Assembly: GCF_014643455.1 (NCBI RefSeq)
Contig: NZ_BMJM01000004.1
Location: 124,001 to 188,000, forward strand
Direction: 5' to 3'
DNA from: Sandarakinorhabdus glacialis
Lineage (GTDB): Bacteria; Pseudomonadota; Alphaproteobacteria; Sphingomonadales; Sphingomonadaceae
Length of the DNA: 64,000 nt
The translations under genes and the position numbers were made by a program. How positions within the stretch are numbered: the first letter of the stretch is position 1; each line of letters starts with the position of its first letter. Shown piece after piece: positions 28,019 to 36,819 of the stretch. Below the pieces are notes generated by a model, which did not search any database, was not told where the DNA came from, and was given only the letters and a program-made list of their open reading frames with translations.

Positions 28019-28792
28019 TTAAGATTTGTGCTCGCGCACCTGCAGCACGACGGTCAGCCCCTCGACGGGCGCGAGCGTATCGAGCCGCACGGCATCGCGC
28101 CGCGCGCGGTCTGTCACCGCCGGCGGCACGTCGCCCTCGACCACAAGGGCATCGCAGCGGCCGAGCGCCGCCAGCTGGTTGAGAGTCAGTTCGCCCGGAT
28201 CGGTGCTGGTCACCGGGATGACCAGCACCTCGGTAACCGCTGCCGAGCCGCCCGCAATCGCCGCCGCAACTGCTGCGCCCGCGTCTGTCACCGCGCGTAG
28301 TGGATCGAGCATGCCGCCCTCCGTCAGCGCGCGTTCCCATAGGCGCCGCCGGTCGGCCATCGACGGGTGCCGCGCCGACGCTGCGCCGCGCGCGCTGCCG
28401 ATTGCCGCCGCCAATGCACCCAAGGAAGCCGGCAGCAACGCCTCCAGACGACCCCGCAGCGCCCGCGACAGGCTCGCGGTCGCCCCGCCGGTCGATACCG
28501 CGACCACCACCGGCGAGCGGTCGATGATTGCCCCCATCAGGAAATCGCTCGCCGCCGGGCGGTCGACGACATTGACCAGCATCCCCCGCGCCCGCAGCCG
28601 CACCGCTGCTGCCAGTGCCTCGGCCTCATCATCGATGCCGACGAACGCGGCCACCGGGTCCGTCGCATCCTCGCCGGCGATGATCCCGCCAGCCGCCACG
28701 ACCAGGCGTGCCTTCGCCGCTGCCGCCTCGCCATCGCCGAGGACGATGACCTCGCGGCCACGCAGGTTCAGAAAGATCGGCAGGACATCCAT
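28019..28792 (-). CDS. Precorrin-2 dehydrogenase / sirohydrochlorin ferrochelatase-like protein (CysG N-terminal domain)
   Basis: The 257-residue protein resembles the N-terminal part of siroheme synthase, which oxidises precorrin-2 with NAD and inserts iron. It shows the start PIFLNLRGREVIVLGDGEAAAAKARL, the NVVDRPAASDFLMGAII motif and VAVSTGGATASLSRALRGRLE. It lacks the methyltransferase domain of full CysG, so it would need a separate CobA. The sulfite reductase genes that usually lie next to it are not present here. Its start codon lies 75 bases from the divergent enoyl-CoA hydratase start. Confidence 0.8.
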   Translation of the reverse strand: MDVLPIFLNLRGREVIVLGDGEAAAAKARLVVAAGGIIAGEDATDPVAAFVGIDDEAEALAAAVRLRARGMLVNVVDRPAASDFLMGAIIDRSPVVVAVSTGGATASLSRALRGRLEALLPASLGALAAAIGSARGAASARHPSMADRRRLWERALTEGGMLDPLRAVTDAGAAVAAAIAGGSAAVTEVLVIPVTSTDPGELTLNQLAALGRCDALVVEGDVPPAVTDRARRDAVRLDTLAPVEGLTVVLQVREHKS

Positions 28793-28866
28793 TGCCTTCT
28801 GATGACACGCCGTCCCCATCACCTCCAACAGTTTACCGCCGCGCCGCCTTCGGCCACCTTCAGGCG

Positions 28867-29667
28867 ATGCATACACCCCTCACCGGCTACACGCGCTTTA
28901 CCTTCACACGCGACGACCGGGTGCTGACCGCCACCATCACCGGCAACAACCCCGTCAATGGCGTCGACGAGGCCATGCACGAGGAGCTGGCGCGAGTGTT
29001 TACCGACCTGCAGCGCGATCCGGACAGCGACATCATCATCCTGACCGGCGCCGGGCGGGCGTTCTGTGCCGGCGGCGATTTCGATTGGTTCGATGAGCAG
29101 ATCGCCCACCCGGAACGCTTTCGCGATATCGGCTGGGATGCCAAGCGCATCGTCACGACGTTGCTCGAGATGGAAAAGCCGATCATCTGCCGGATGAACG
29201 GCGCCGCCGCGGGGCTGGGCGCCACCATCGCGCTGCTGTGCGACATCATCATCGCCGACGAGCGCGCCGTCATCGGCGACCCCCACGTCAAGGTCGGGCT
29301 GGTGGCGGGCGATGGCGGCGCGGTAATCTGGCCGCAGTTGATCGGTTACGCCCGCGCCAAGGAATTCCTGATGACCGGCGACCTGATTCCGGCGCCGCGC
29401 GCCGCCGCGATGGGCCTGATCAACTATGCCGTGCCAACCGCCGAGCTCGACGCCAAGGTCGCCGAGCTTGTCGCCAAGCTGCAGGGCAACCCGAAATGGG
29501 CGGTGCGCTGGACAAAGGTGGTCGCCAACCAGCCGCTGCGCGTCCTTGCCCAGCAGCTCATGGACGCCTCGATTCCGTACGAGACCCTGTCCAACATGGC
29601 CAAGGACCGCGCTGAATCGGTCGCCGCCTTTCGCGAAAAGCGCAAACCCAATTTGACCGGCGAATGA
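28867..29667 (+). CDS. Enoyl-CoA hydratase/isomerase family protein
   Basis: The 266-residue crotonase-fold protein has the first oxyanion loop FCAGGDF and the second in NGAAAGLGATIALLCD. Crotonases hydrate or isomerise unsaturated acyl-CoA; the exact reaction here is not clear. An in-frame TTG 75 bases upstream was not used, because the ATG at 28,867 gives the standard start. The stop overlaps the next acyl-CoA dehydrogenase gene by four bases, so the two act together in acyl-CoA breakdown. Confidence 0.9.
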   Translation: MHTPLTGYTRFTFTRDDRVLTATITGNNPVNGVDEAMHEELARVFTDLQRDPDSDIIILTGAGRAFCAGGDFDWFDEQIAHPERFRDIGWDAKRIVTTLLEMEKPIICRMNGAAAGLGATIALLCDIIIADERAVIGDPHVKVGLVAGDGGAVIWPQLIGYARAKEFLMTGDLIPAPRAAAMGLINYAVPTAELDAKVAELVAKLQGNPKWAVRWTKVVANQPLRVLAQQLMDASIPYETLSNMAKDRAESVAAFREKRKPNLTGE

Positions 29668-30830
29668 GCCTGTGGACCTTTGCCGACGAACCCGGACATG
29701 TCGCCCAGCTGCGCCAGACGGTGGCGCGCTTCGTTGCTGCCCATGCGCCTCGGGAGGCGCGCGTCGCCTGGGACAAGGCGCATAGTTGGCCTCGCGATGT
29801 CTATGCCGAGCTCAACAAGCTGGGACTGACGGCGCTGACCATTCCCGAAGAATACGGCGGCGCCGGGCAGGATATCGTCGCCGCCATCGCCGTCATCGAG
29901 GAACTGGCGCAGGTCGGCCCTGCGCTTGCCGGGCCTTTCATCCACACGGCCTTTTATGGTGGCATGAACCTGAGCGAGAACGGCTCGGAGGCGCAAAAGC
30001 GCGAATATTTGCCCCGGCTGGCACGCGGCGAGATGTTTTTCGCATATGGACTTTCGGAACCCGATGTCGGCGGCGACCTTGCCAGCGTTACCACGCGCGC
30101 CCGTCTGGAGGGTGATAGCGTCGTCATCGATGGCGCCAAGCGCTGGTGCTCGGGTGCCGACTGGGCCGATGTCATCTACACGCTGGTGCGTTCGGGCGAG
30201 CCGGGCGACCGCTATCGCAACCTGTCGTTTGTGCTGATCCCGACGGGAACGTCGGGCGTCTCGATGCAGGCGATCGAGCACAGCAATTTGCGCTACATGA
30301 CCAGCCAGGACGTGTATTTCGACGCTGTCCGGGTGCCGGCGGCCAATATCGTCGGCGGGCCGGAGATGTGGAACAAGGGCTGGCAATTGCTCGCCGGCCG
30401 CGCGCTTGATGTCGAGAAGCTCGAGATCAGCGCGTGTGCTTTCGGGATCGCCCGCGCGGCTCTGGCCGAAGCCTGGGAATACGCCCAGACGCGGGTCCAG
30501 TTCGGCAAGCCGATCGCCCAGCATCAGGTCGTGCGGCACAAGCTGGTGACGGCGAAAACCAAGCTGCAGGCGGCACGGCACATGCTTTACCATGCGGCGT
30601 GGCTTGCCAACGAAGGCCGGCCTTGCTCGGTTGAAACCAGCATGGCCAAGCTTTTCGTTGCCGATACGGGGGTCGAGATCGCGCTGATCTGCCAGCAGAT
30701 CCTGGGGGCCTATGGGCTGACCGATGCTTTCGACATGGAGCGCCATGTGCGCGATCTGCTCGGCATGCCGATCGTCGGGGGCAGCAGCGACATGCAGAAG
30801 AACAATCTCGCCAGCCTGCTGAAGCTGTGA
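29664..30830 (+). CDS. Acyl-CoA dehydrogenase
   Basis: The 388-residue FAD enzyme has the usual N-terminal helical domain, the middle beta domain with AYGLSEPDVGGDLASVTTRA, and the C-terminal helical domain ending in RDLLGMPIVGGSSDMQKNNLASLL. It should pass electrons to EtfAB. It starts in the ATGA overlap with the crotonase gene and is followed by a palindromic repeat and a second flavoenzyme of the same superfamily. Confidence 0.92.
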   Translation: MSLWTFADEPGHVAQLRQTVARFVAAHAPREARVAWDKAHSWPRDVYAELNKLGLTALTIPEEYGGAGQDIVAAIAVIEELAQVGPALAGPFIHTAFYGGMNLSENGSEAQKREYLPRLARGEMFFAYGLSEPDVGGDLASVTTRARLEGDSVVIDGAKRWCSGADWADVIYTLVRSGEPGDRYRNLSFVLIPTGTSGVSMQAIEHSNLRYMTSQDVYFDAVRVPAANIVGGPEMWNKGWQLLAGRALDVEKLEISACAFGIARAALAEAWEYAQTRVQFGKPIAQHQVVRHKLVTAKTKLQAARHMLYHAAWLANEGRPCSVETSMAKLFVADTGVEIALICQQILGAYGLTDAFDMERHVRDLLGMPIVGGSSDMQKNNLASLLKL

Positions 30831-30850
30831 AGGTCACCCCCCTCCCACAT

Positions 30851-30951
30851 TGTCATGCCAGCGAAGGCTGGCATCCAGCTGCGGAGCGAGGCGCCGGCAG
30901 TCGGTACGCGCGGCAAGACTGGATGCCAGCCTACGCTGGCATGACAGGTGA
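30851..30951. repeat. Pair of inverted family B repeats
   Basis: Two copies of the TGTCATGCCAGCG / GCTGGCATGACAGGT element face each other (30,851-30,879 and 30,919-30,950) with about 40 bases between them, so the whole block can fold into a long hairpin. It lies between two co-directional acyl-CoA dehydrogenase-type genes, 6 bases before the second start. Confidence 0.7.
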
Positions 30952-30957
30952 GAAGTT

Positions 30958-32106
30958 ATGACCCCCATCGAAGCCGCGCGCGCCCTCGCACCCGAAATTG
31001 CGGCTCGCGCGGCCGATACCGAAGCCCAGCGCCGCCTCCCTGCCGATCTCGCTGCGAAACTGGCGGCGGCCGGACTTTTCCGCTTGGCCGTGCCGACCAG
31101 CCTCGGCGGCAGCCAGTCCACGCCGGCGGAAATCTACCGGGCCCTCGAAATTCTCGGGCAGGCCGACGCGGCGACCGGCTGGTGCGCGATGATCGCCGGC
31201 ACCACCGCCCTGACTTCGGCCTATCTGCCCGAACCCCATGCCACCGAGATTTTCGGCGACCCCGGCGCCATAACCGGCGGGGTGTTCGCGCCGATGGGCA
31301 AGGCCACCCCCGACGGCGACGATTATATCGTCAGCGGCCGCTGGGCCTGGGCGTCGGGATCGGCCAATTGTGACTGGCTGCTCGGCGGCGCGCTGATCTT
31401 CGACGATGGCAAGCTGCGCACATTGCCGAACGGCACGCCGGACCATCGCATGATGTTTTTTCGCCGCGAAGACGTCGAGCTGATCGACACATGGGACACC
31501 AGCGGCCTGCGCGGCACCGGGTCGGGCGATATGGCGGTTAGCAACGTCCGCGTGCCGCGATCGCGCAGCGTGTCGTTCATGACCGACCGCCCTTGCGATC
31601 CCGGCGCGCTCTACAGCTTCCCGCCGTTCGGGCTGCTCGCCATCGGCATTGCAGCGGTCGCCGCCGGCAATGCACGCGGGGCGCTGGACGATTTCAGGGC
31701 GCTTGCGAACGCGAAGAAAGCCGCCGGGTCATCTCGAACCCTTGCCGAACGCGGCACGGTACAAGCTGAATATGCTCGTGCCGACGCGGCGCTCGAGGCG
31801 GCCCGGGCGCTGGTGCACCACGACATTGCAGCTGCCTGGGGGCTCGCCGTTGCCGGCCAGCCGCTCGATATCGAAGTCCGCGCTCGCCTGCGCCGCGCCG
31901 CGACCTATCTAGTCCGCACTGCCGCCGACGTTACGCGCACCGTTTATGACCTTGCCGGCGGCAGTGCGGCCTATGCGACATCGCCGCTGCAGCGCCGCTT
32001 TCGCGATGCGCATGTCGCGACACAGCACATTATGGTCGCACCGGCGACGTTCGAATTGACCGGCCGCGTCGCGCTGGGACTGCCGACCGACGATCTTGCT
32101 TTGTAG
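30958..32106 (+). CDS. Acyl-CoA dehydrogenase family protein (HsaA/DszC-like branch)
   Basis: The 382-residue protein belongs to the acyl-CoA dehydrogenase fold, but the sequence resembles the flavin-dependent monooxygenase branch (HsaA, DszC): an N-terminal DLAAKLAAAGLFRLAVPTSLGG, GRWAWASGSANCDWLLGGAL in the middle and DLAGGSAAYATSPLQRRFRDAH near the end. Members of that branch use reduced flavin and oxygen on aromatic substrates, while others act as true dehydrogenases. No flavin reductase gene is nearby, so the reaction is open. Confidence 0.85.
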   Translation: MTPIEAARALAPEIAARAADTEAQRRLPADLAAKLAAAGLFRLAVPTSLGGSQSTPAEIYRALEILGQADAATGWCAMIAGTTALTSAYLPEPHATEIFGDPGAITGGVFAPMGKATPDGDDYIVSGRWAWASGSANCDWLLGGALIFDDGKLRTLPNGTPDHRMMFFRREDVELIDTWDTSGLRGTGSGDMAVSNVRVPRSRSVSFMTDRPCDPGALYSFPPFGLLAIGIAAVAAGNARGALDDFRALANAKKAAGSSRTLAERGTVQAEYARADAALEAARALVHHDIAAAWGLAVAGQPLDIEVRARLRRAATYLVRTAADVTRTVYDLAGGSAAYATSPLQRRFRDAHVATQHIMVAPATFELTGRVALGLPTDDLAL

Positions 32107-32111
32107 AGGGT

Positions 32112-33125
32112 CTAGCCGACGCGTATCACCCGGCGGCCGAAGCTGGCGCCGGTGAAGAGCCCGCAGAATGCCGCGGGCAGGCTCGCCAGTCCTTCGAATA
32201 TTTCTTCGCGGTAGCGGACACGGCCGTCGCCGATCATGGTGGCAAGCTCGGCCTGGGCAGCCGAGAACCCGGGCAGGTCGTCGAACACCACCAGGCCTTC
32301 CATGCGCAGGCGCCTGGCGATGAATTGCGCCGTGTGCTTCAGCCCCGGCACCTTGTCGACCGGGGTGTTGTAGTCCGCGACCTGGCCCGAAACGACGATC
32401 CGCCCGCGCATCTTCATCACCGGCAGCGCGCGGTCGATCATGGCATTGCCGACATTGTCGAACATCACGTCGTAGCCGCCCTCGGCAGCAGCGGCGAATT
32501 GCCCTTCGAAGTCGGGCGCCTTGTAGTCGATGGCGCGGTCGAAGCCGGCAACCTGCGTCAACCATTGGCATTTTTCGGGACCACCGGCGATGCCGACAAC
32601 TTCCGAAGCGCCCCAGAGCTTTGCCAGTTGGCCGGCGGTTGCGCCCACCGGGCCTGCGGCAGAGGTCACCAGGACACGCTCGCCGGCTTGTAGTTGTGCG
32701 ACGCGCTTCAGCCCGAACCAGGCCGTCATTCCCGGCACGCCGAGTATGCCTATCCACAGCGATTCCGGTACGCCGAGGTCGGGGAGCTTGACGGCATAGC
32801 CGCGACCGTTCGACACGACGTGCGTTGCCCAGCCGGTGAGCGCCACCTTGTCGCCGACGGCAAAGTGTTCGTTCCGGCTTTCAATGACTTCGCCGACCGA
32901 AAAGCCATCGACCGGCGCACCGGGCTGTAGCGGCGGGGCATAGCTGGCACCGGGCGACAGCCGCGAACGGGTGCCGGGGTCGCATGATACGAACTGGTTG
33001 CGGGCGAGAAACTGGCCGTCGGCGAGTTCCGGGATGGCGACGCGTTCGATGCGAAAATCGTCGGGGGACGGCGCGCCGTCGATATGCCGGACCAGCACGA
33101 TGCGTTCCATTTCGCGCGGTGACAT
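32112..33125 (-). CDS. NADP-dependent oxidoreductase, zinc-free MDR family
   Basis: The 337-residue protein is a medium-chain reductase of the leukotriene B4 dehydrogenase/curcumin reductase type. It shows FVSCDPGTRSRLSP, the nucleotide motif TSAAGPVGATAGQLAKLWGA and the YDVMFDNVGNAMID block, and has no catalytic zinc ligands. Such enzymes reduce alpha,beta-unsaturated ketones. It is convergent with the preceding flavoenzyme and divergent from the VOC gene, 29 bases away. Confidence 0.9.
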   Translation of the reverse strand: MSPREMERIVLVRHIDGAPSPDDFRIERVAIPELADGQFLARNQFVSCDPGTRSRLSPGASYAPPLQPGAPVDGFSVGEVIESRNEHFAVGDKVALTGWATHVVSNGRGYAVKLPDLGVPESLWIGILGVPGMTAWFGLKRVAQLQAGERVLVTSAAGPVGATAGQLAKLWGASEVVGIAGGPEKCQWLTQVAGFDRAIDYKAPDFEGQFAAAAEGGYDVMFDNVGNAMIDRALPVMKMRGRIVVSGQVADYNTPVDKVPGLKHTAQFIARRLRMEGLVVFDDLPGFSAAQAELATMIGDGRVRYREEIFEGLASLPAAFCGLFTGASFGRRVIRVG

Positions 33126-33154
33126 GCGAGGCTCCCCAGGACAGGAGATCAGCT

Positions 33155-33580
33155 ATGGACCAACGCATCAGCATCGTCACGCTGGGAACCGACGACCTGC
33201 CGCGCGCGGTGGCATTCTGGGAGGCGATGGGATGGCCGCGGCGGGCCAAGGCATTCGATTCGATCGCCATGTTCCAGGTCGGCGGCATGGCGTTCGCAAT
33301 CTATCCCTCTGACAAATTGGCCAAAGATTGCGGCATGACCGACCGGGGAAAAGGGTTTGGCGGTTTTACCGTGGCGCAAAACGTTGCCAGCAAGGCCGAG
33401 GTCGATGCGCTGCTCGAGAAAGCGGTCGCCAATGGTGCGACGTTGCAGAAGGCAGCCCATACGGCATTCTGGGGTGGTTATTCGGGCTATTTCTGCGATC
33501 CGGACGGCCATCCGTGGGAAGTCGCGTATAACCCGTTCACAGCGTTGGCACCTGACGGCAGCCTGGTATTGCCGGATTAG
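33155..33580 (+). CDS. VOC family protein (glyoxalase/bleomycin resistance fold)
   Basis: The 141-residue protein has the vicinal-oxygen-chelate fold, with LGTDDLPRAVAFWEAMGW at the start and GYFCDPDGHPWEVAYNP at the end, the latter carrying the usual metal-ligand glutamate. The substrate is not known. An AGGAGA site lies upstream of the ATG at 33,155, and the gene ends four bases inside the convergent dnaE2 stop. Confidence 0.88.
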   Translation: MDQRISIVTLGTDDLPRAVAFWEAMGWPRRAKAFDSIAMFQVGGMAFAIYPSDKLAKDCGMTDRGKGFGGFTVAQNVASKAEVDALLEKAVANGATLQKAAHTAFWGGYSGYFCDPDGHPWEVAYNPFTALAPDGSLVLPD

Positions 33581-36500
33581 TGAAAGTCGCGCGATTTCGG
33601 CAGGATGCGGACGTCGCGGGGATGCCGGGCCATGGCGCCGGGATGGCTCGGGAGTTGATCGGGGTGGATGAATTCATCGCCGCGCGTCGCCTGTATCGGC
33701 GGGCCCTGGTCTTCGGATAACAGGTCAAGCGCGGCGCTGCGATCAGCGATGCGGGTGGCCATCAGGTGGATGACGCCTTCGGGGCTGCGTTGGACCTCGC
33801 CTTCGACAAGCATCAGCCGCGATGCCATGATCTCGCGGCGGTAGGTTTCGAACAGGCTGGCCCAGATGACGACGTTGGTGACGCCGGTTTCGTCCTCGAT
33901 GGTGACGAAGATGGCGTTGCCGTTGCCGGGGCGCTGGCGGATCAGCACGATGCCCGCGGTGTGGACCCGGCGGCCATTGGGCGAGGCGCTGGTGGCGGCG
34001 CAACTATGAATCCGCTCGCCCGAAAACTGCGGCCTTACCAATGCCATGGGATGATTCTTGAGCGACAGCCGGAGCATCTGGAAATCGACCACGACTTCCT
34101 CGCCAGGAGTCAGCAGGGGCAGGTCGACCTGGGGTTCGGCGCCGAGTTCGCGGGCCTTGGCGGCGGCAAACAACGGCAGCACGTCGGAACGCGTACGCAG
34201 CGCTTCCCAGGCGGCATTGCGGCGGTCGAGGCCCAGTGACGAACAGGCATCGGCGTCGGCAAGCAGGCGCAGCGCGCGTTCGGGGAGGGCCGTGCGCTGG
34301 GCGAGGTCCTCGATTGAAGTGAAAGGCCGGGCGTTTGCAAGGGCCTGGGCCCAGGCGGTGGTGAAGCCGGTGATCTGGCGGAAGCCGAGCCGCAGGGCAC
34401 CGCCCTCGAGGCTGTTGTCCCAGTCGCTGTGGTTGATGTCTATGGGGTTGATAACGACGCCGTGCTCGCTGGCGTCGCGGACGATCTGTGAGGGGGCGTA
34501 GAAACCCATCGGCTGCGAATTGAGCAAACCGGCGGCGAAGGCGGCCGGGTAGAGGCACTTGAGATAGGAGGAGACCCAGACCAGCTTGGCGAAGGCCAAA
34601 GCGTGGCTTTCGGGGAAGCCATAGCTGCCAAAGCTTTGGTTTTGCTTGTAGCAGCGCTCGGCGAATTCTTGCTGGTAACCGCGGCGGACCATGCCGCCGA
34701 CCATCTTTTCCTCGAAATTGTGCATGGTGCCGACGTTGCGGAAGGTCGCCATGGCACGGCGCAGCTGGTTGGCTTCGACGGGAGTAAAGGCGGCGGCGGT
34801 GATGGCGAGGTTCATCGCCTGTTCCTGGAACAGCGGCACGCCGTGGGTGGCGCCGAGGACGTCGTGCAACTCGTTGGGATCATGGCCGGGACCGGGTGAG
34901 GGGAAGGTGATGGTTTCGAGGCCCTGGCGGCGGCGGAGGTAGGGGTGGACCATGTCACCCTGGATCGGCCCGGGGCGGACGATGGCGACCTGGATGCAGA
35001 GGTCGTAGAGAGTGCGTGGCTTGAGGCGCGGCAACATGTTCATCTGGGCGCGGCTTTCGACCTGGAAGACGCCGACGCTGTCGCCGCGGCCGAGCATGTC
35101 ATAGACCGCCCCGACATCTTCGGGGACGTTGTTGATCTGGTATTGCTTGCCGATATGTGTCTGGATCAGAACGAAAATCTTTCGGATGCAGGTCAGCATG
35201 CCGAGCGCTAGGACATCGACTTTCATCAGGCCGAGCTCGTCTATGTCGTCTTTGTCCCATTCGATGAAGGTGCGATCCACCATGGCGGCGTTGTGGATGG
35301 GGACGGTTTCGTCGAGGCGGTCGTTGGTGAGGACGAAGCCGCCGACGTGTTGGGAAAGGTGGCGGGGAAAGGACATGATCTGGTTGACCAAGTCGGCGAG
35401 GCGCTGCATCTCGAGCGTCTCCGGATCGAAGCCGGATTCGGAAAAGCGCTTTTTTTCCATGGCGTTGGCGGAGCTTCCCCAGACTGTTCCAGTCAATCTC
35501 GTGGTGACGTCCTCGGACAGGCCGAGGACCTTGCCGACTTCGCGGACGGCGCTGCGGGGGCGGTAGTGGATGACGGTGGCGGCGATGCCGGCGCGGTCCC
35601 GGCCGTAGCGGCGGTAGACGTACTGCATCACCTCCTCGCGGCGTTCGTGTTCGAAATCGACATCGATATCAGGGGGTTCGCCGCGTTCCTCGGAGATGAA
35701 GCGGGAGAACAGGAGCGTATGCTTGTCGGGATTAACGGCCGTGATTCCAAGGACATAGCAGACGGCGGAGTTGGCGGCGGAGCCGCGGCCCTGGCAGAGT
35801 ATGCCTTCCTTGTTGGCGAATTCGACGAGGTCGTGGACGGTGAGGAAATAGGCGGCGTAGTTGAGCTTGGCGATCATTGCGAGTTCGGTGTGCAATGATT
35901 TCAAGACCTTGGGCGGGATGCCGGCGGGCCAGAAGATGGCGGCGCGCTCGAAGCTGAGGGTTTCGAGCCAGGCTTGCGGGGTGTAGCCGGCGGGGACCGG
36001 CTCGTGCGGGTATTCGTAGCGCAAGTCGTTGAGCGAGAAGCTGATTTTCTTGAGGAATCGCGTGGTTTCGGCGATGGCGCGGGGATGTTTGCTGAACAAG
36101 CGCGCCATTTCTGCGGGTGACTTGAGATGGCGTTCGGCGTTGGCCTCGAGGCGTTTTCCGGCTTCGGACAGGATGGTTTTCTGGTGGATGCAGGTCAGCA
36201 CGTCGTGGAGGCGGCGCTGCGCCGGAGTGGCGTAGAGTGGGGCATTCACGGCGATTGCGGGTATGTCCAGCCCTTCGCAAAGCACGTGGAGAGCTTGTGC
36301 GCGCCGGCGATCGGGACCGCGGCGGGACATTTGCACCCCGAGCCAGGTATGTTTTGGGAGAAGCGCCGAAATTTCGGCCAACCTCGGCACCGGGCCATGA
36401 TCGGGCGGCATCACGATCAGCAGCAGGTCCTGGGCATATTCGACCAGATCAGCGAAGTGGAGGATGCAATCGCCTTTTTCGGCGCGGCGGTTGCCGGTGG

Positions 36501-36819
36501 TCAAAAGCCGGCATAGACGGCCCCACCCGTGGCGGTTGGCGGGGTAGGCAATGACATCGGGCGTGTCGTCGGCGAAGACCAGCCGGGCGCCGACGGCGAG
36601 TTGAAAATCGAGGTCGGGTTCGCCGGCGTCCTTGAGCTGCGAGCGGATCTGGCGCAGCGCAGCATGGGCGCGGACGACGCCCGCGACGGTGTTGCGATCG
36701 GCGATGCCGATGCCGGCGTGGCCGAGCATGATCGCGGTCGCCACCATGTCGGCGGGTTCGGAGGCACCGCGCAGGAACGAGAAGCTGGTGGCGGCGGCGA
36801 GCTCGGCGAAAGCGGTCAT
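33577..36819 (-). CDS. dnaE2: Error-prone DNA polymerase DnaE2 (ImuC)
   Basis: This 1080-residue C-family polymerase is the translesion polymerase of the SOS mutagenesis cassette. The N-terminal PHP domain starts with FAELAAATSFSFLRGASEPADMV, the catalytic aspartates are in PPDIDVDFEHERREEVMQYVYRRYG, and GRGSAANSAVCYVLGIT and QHVGGFVLT are typical of DnaE2. A C-terminal OB-fold ends the protein. The frame is open to 37,110, but the ATG at 36,819 overlaps the imuB stop by four bases and gives the standard length. Confidence 0.95.
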   Translation of the reverse strand: MTAFAELAAATSFSFLRGASEPADMVATAIMLGHAGIGIADRNTVAGVVRAHAALRQIRSQLKDAGEPDLDFQLAVGARLVFADDTPDVIAYPANRHGWGRLCRLLTTGNRRAEKGDCILHFADLVEYAQDLLLIVMPPDHGPVPRLAEISALLPKHTWLGVQMSRRGPDRRRAQALHVLCEGLDIPAIAVNAPLYATPAQRRLHDVLTCIHQKTILSEAGKRLEANAERHLKSPAEMARLFSKHPRAIAETTRFLKKISFSLNDLRYEYPHEPVPAGYTPQAWLETLSFERAAIFWPAGIPPKVLKSLHTELAMIAKLNYAAYFLTVHDLVEFANKEGILCQGRGSAANSAVCYVLGITAVNPDKHTLLFSRFISEERGEPPDIDVDFEHERREEVMQYVYRRYGRDRAGIAATVIHYRPRSAVREVGKVLGLSEDVTTRLTGTVWGSSANAMEKKRFSESGFDPETLEMQRLADLVNQIMSFPRHLSQHVGGFVLTNDRLDETVPIHNAAMVDRTFIEWDKDDIDELGLMKVDVLALGMLTCIRKIFVLIQTHIGKQYQINNVPEDVGAVYDMLGRGDSVGVFQVESRAQMNMLPRLKPRTLYDLCIQVAIVRPGPIQGDMVHPYLRRRQGLETITFPSPGPGHDPNELHDVLGATHGVPLFQEQAMNLAITAAAFTPVEANQLRRAMATFRNVGTMHNFEEKMVGGMVRRGYQQEFAERCYKQNQSFGSYGFPESHALAFAKLVWVSSYLKCLYPAAFAAGLLNSQPMGFYAPSQIVRDASEHGVVINPIDINHSDWDNSLEGGALRLGFRQITGFTTAWAQALANARPFTSIEDLAQRTALPERALRLLADADACSSLGLDRRNAAWEALRTRSDVLPLFAAAKARELGAEPQVDLPLLTPGEEVVVDFQMLRLSLKNHPMALVRPQFSGERIHSCAATSASPNGRRVHTAGIVLIRQRPGNGNAIFVTIEDETGVTNVVIWASLFETYRREIMASRLMLVEGEVQRSPEGVIHLMATRIADRSAALDLLSEDQGPPIQATRGDEFIHPDQLPSHPGAMARHPRDVRILPKSRDFH

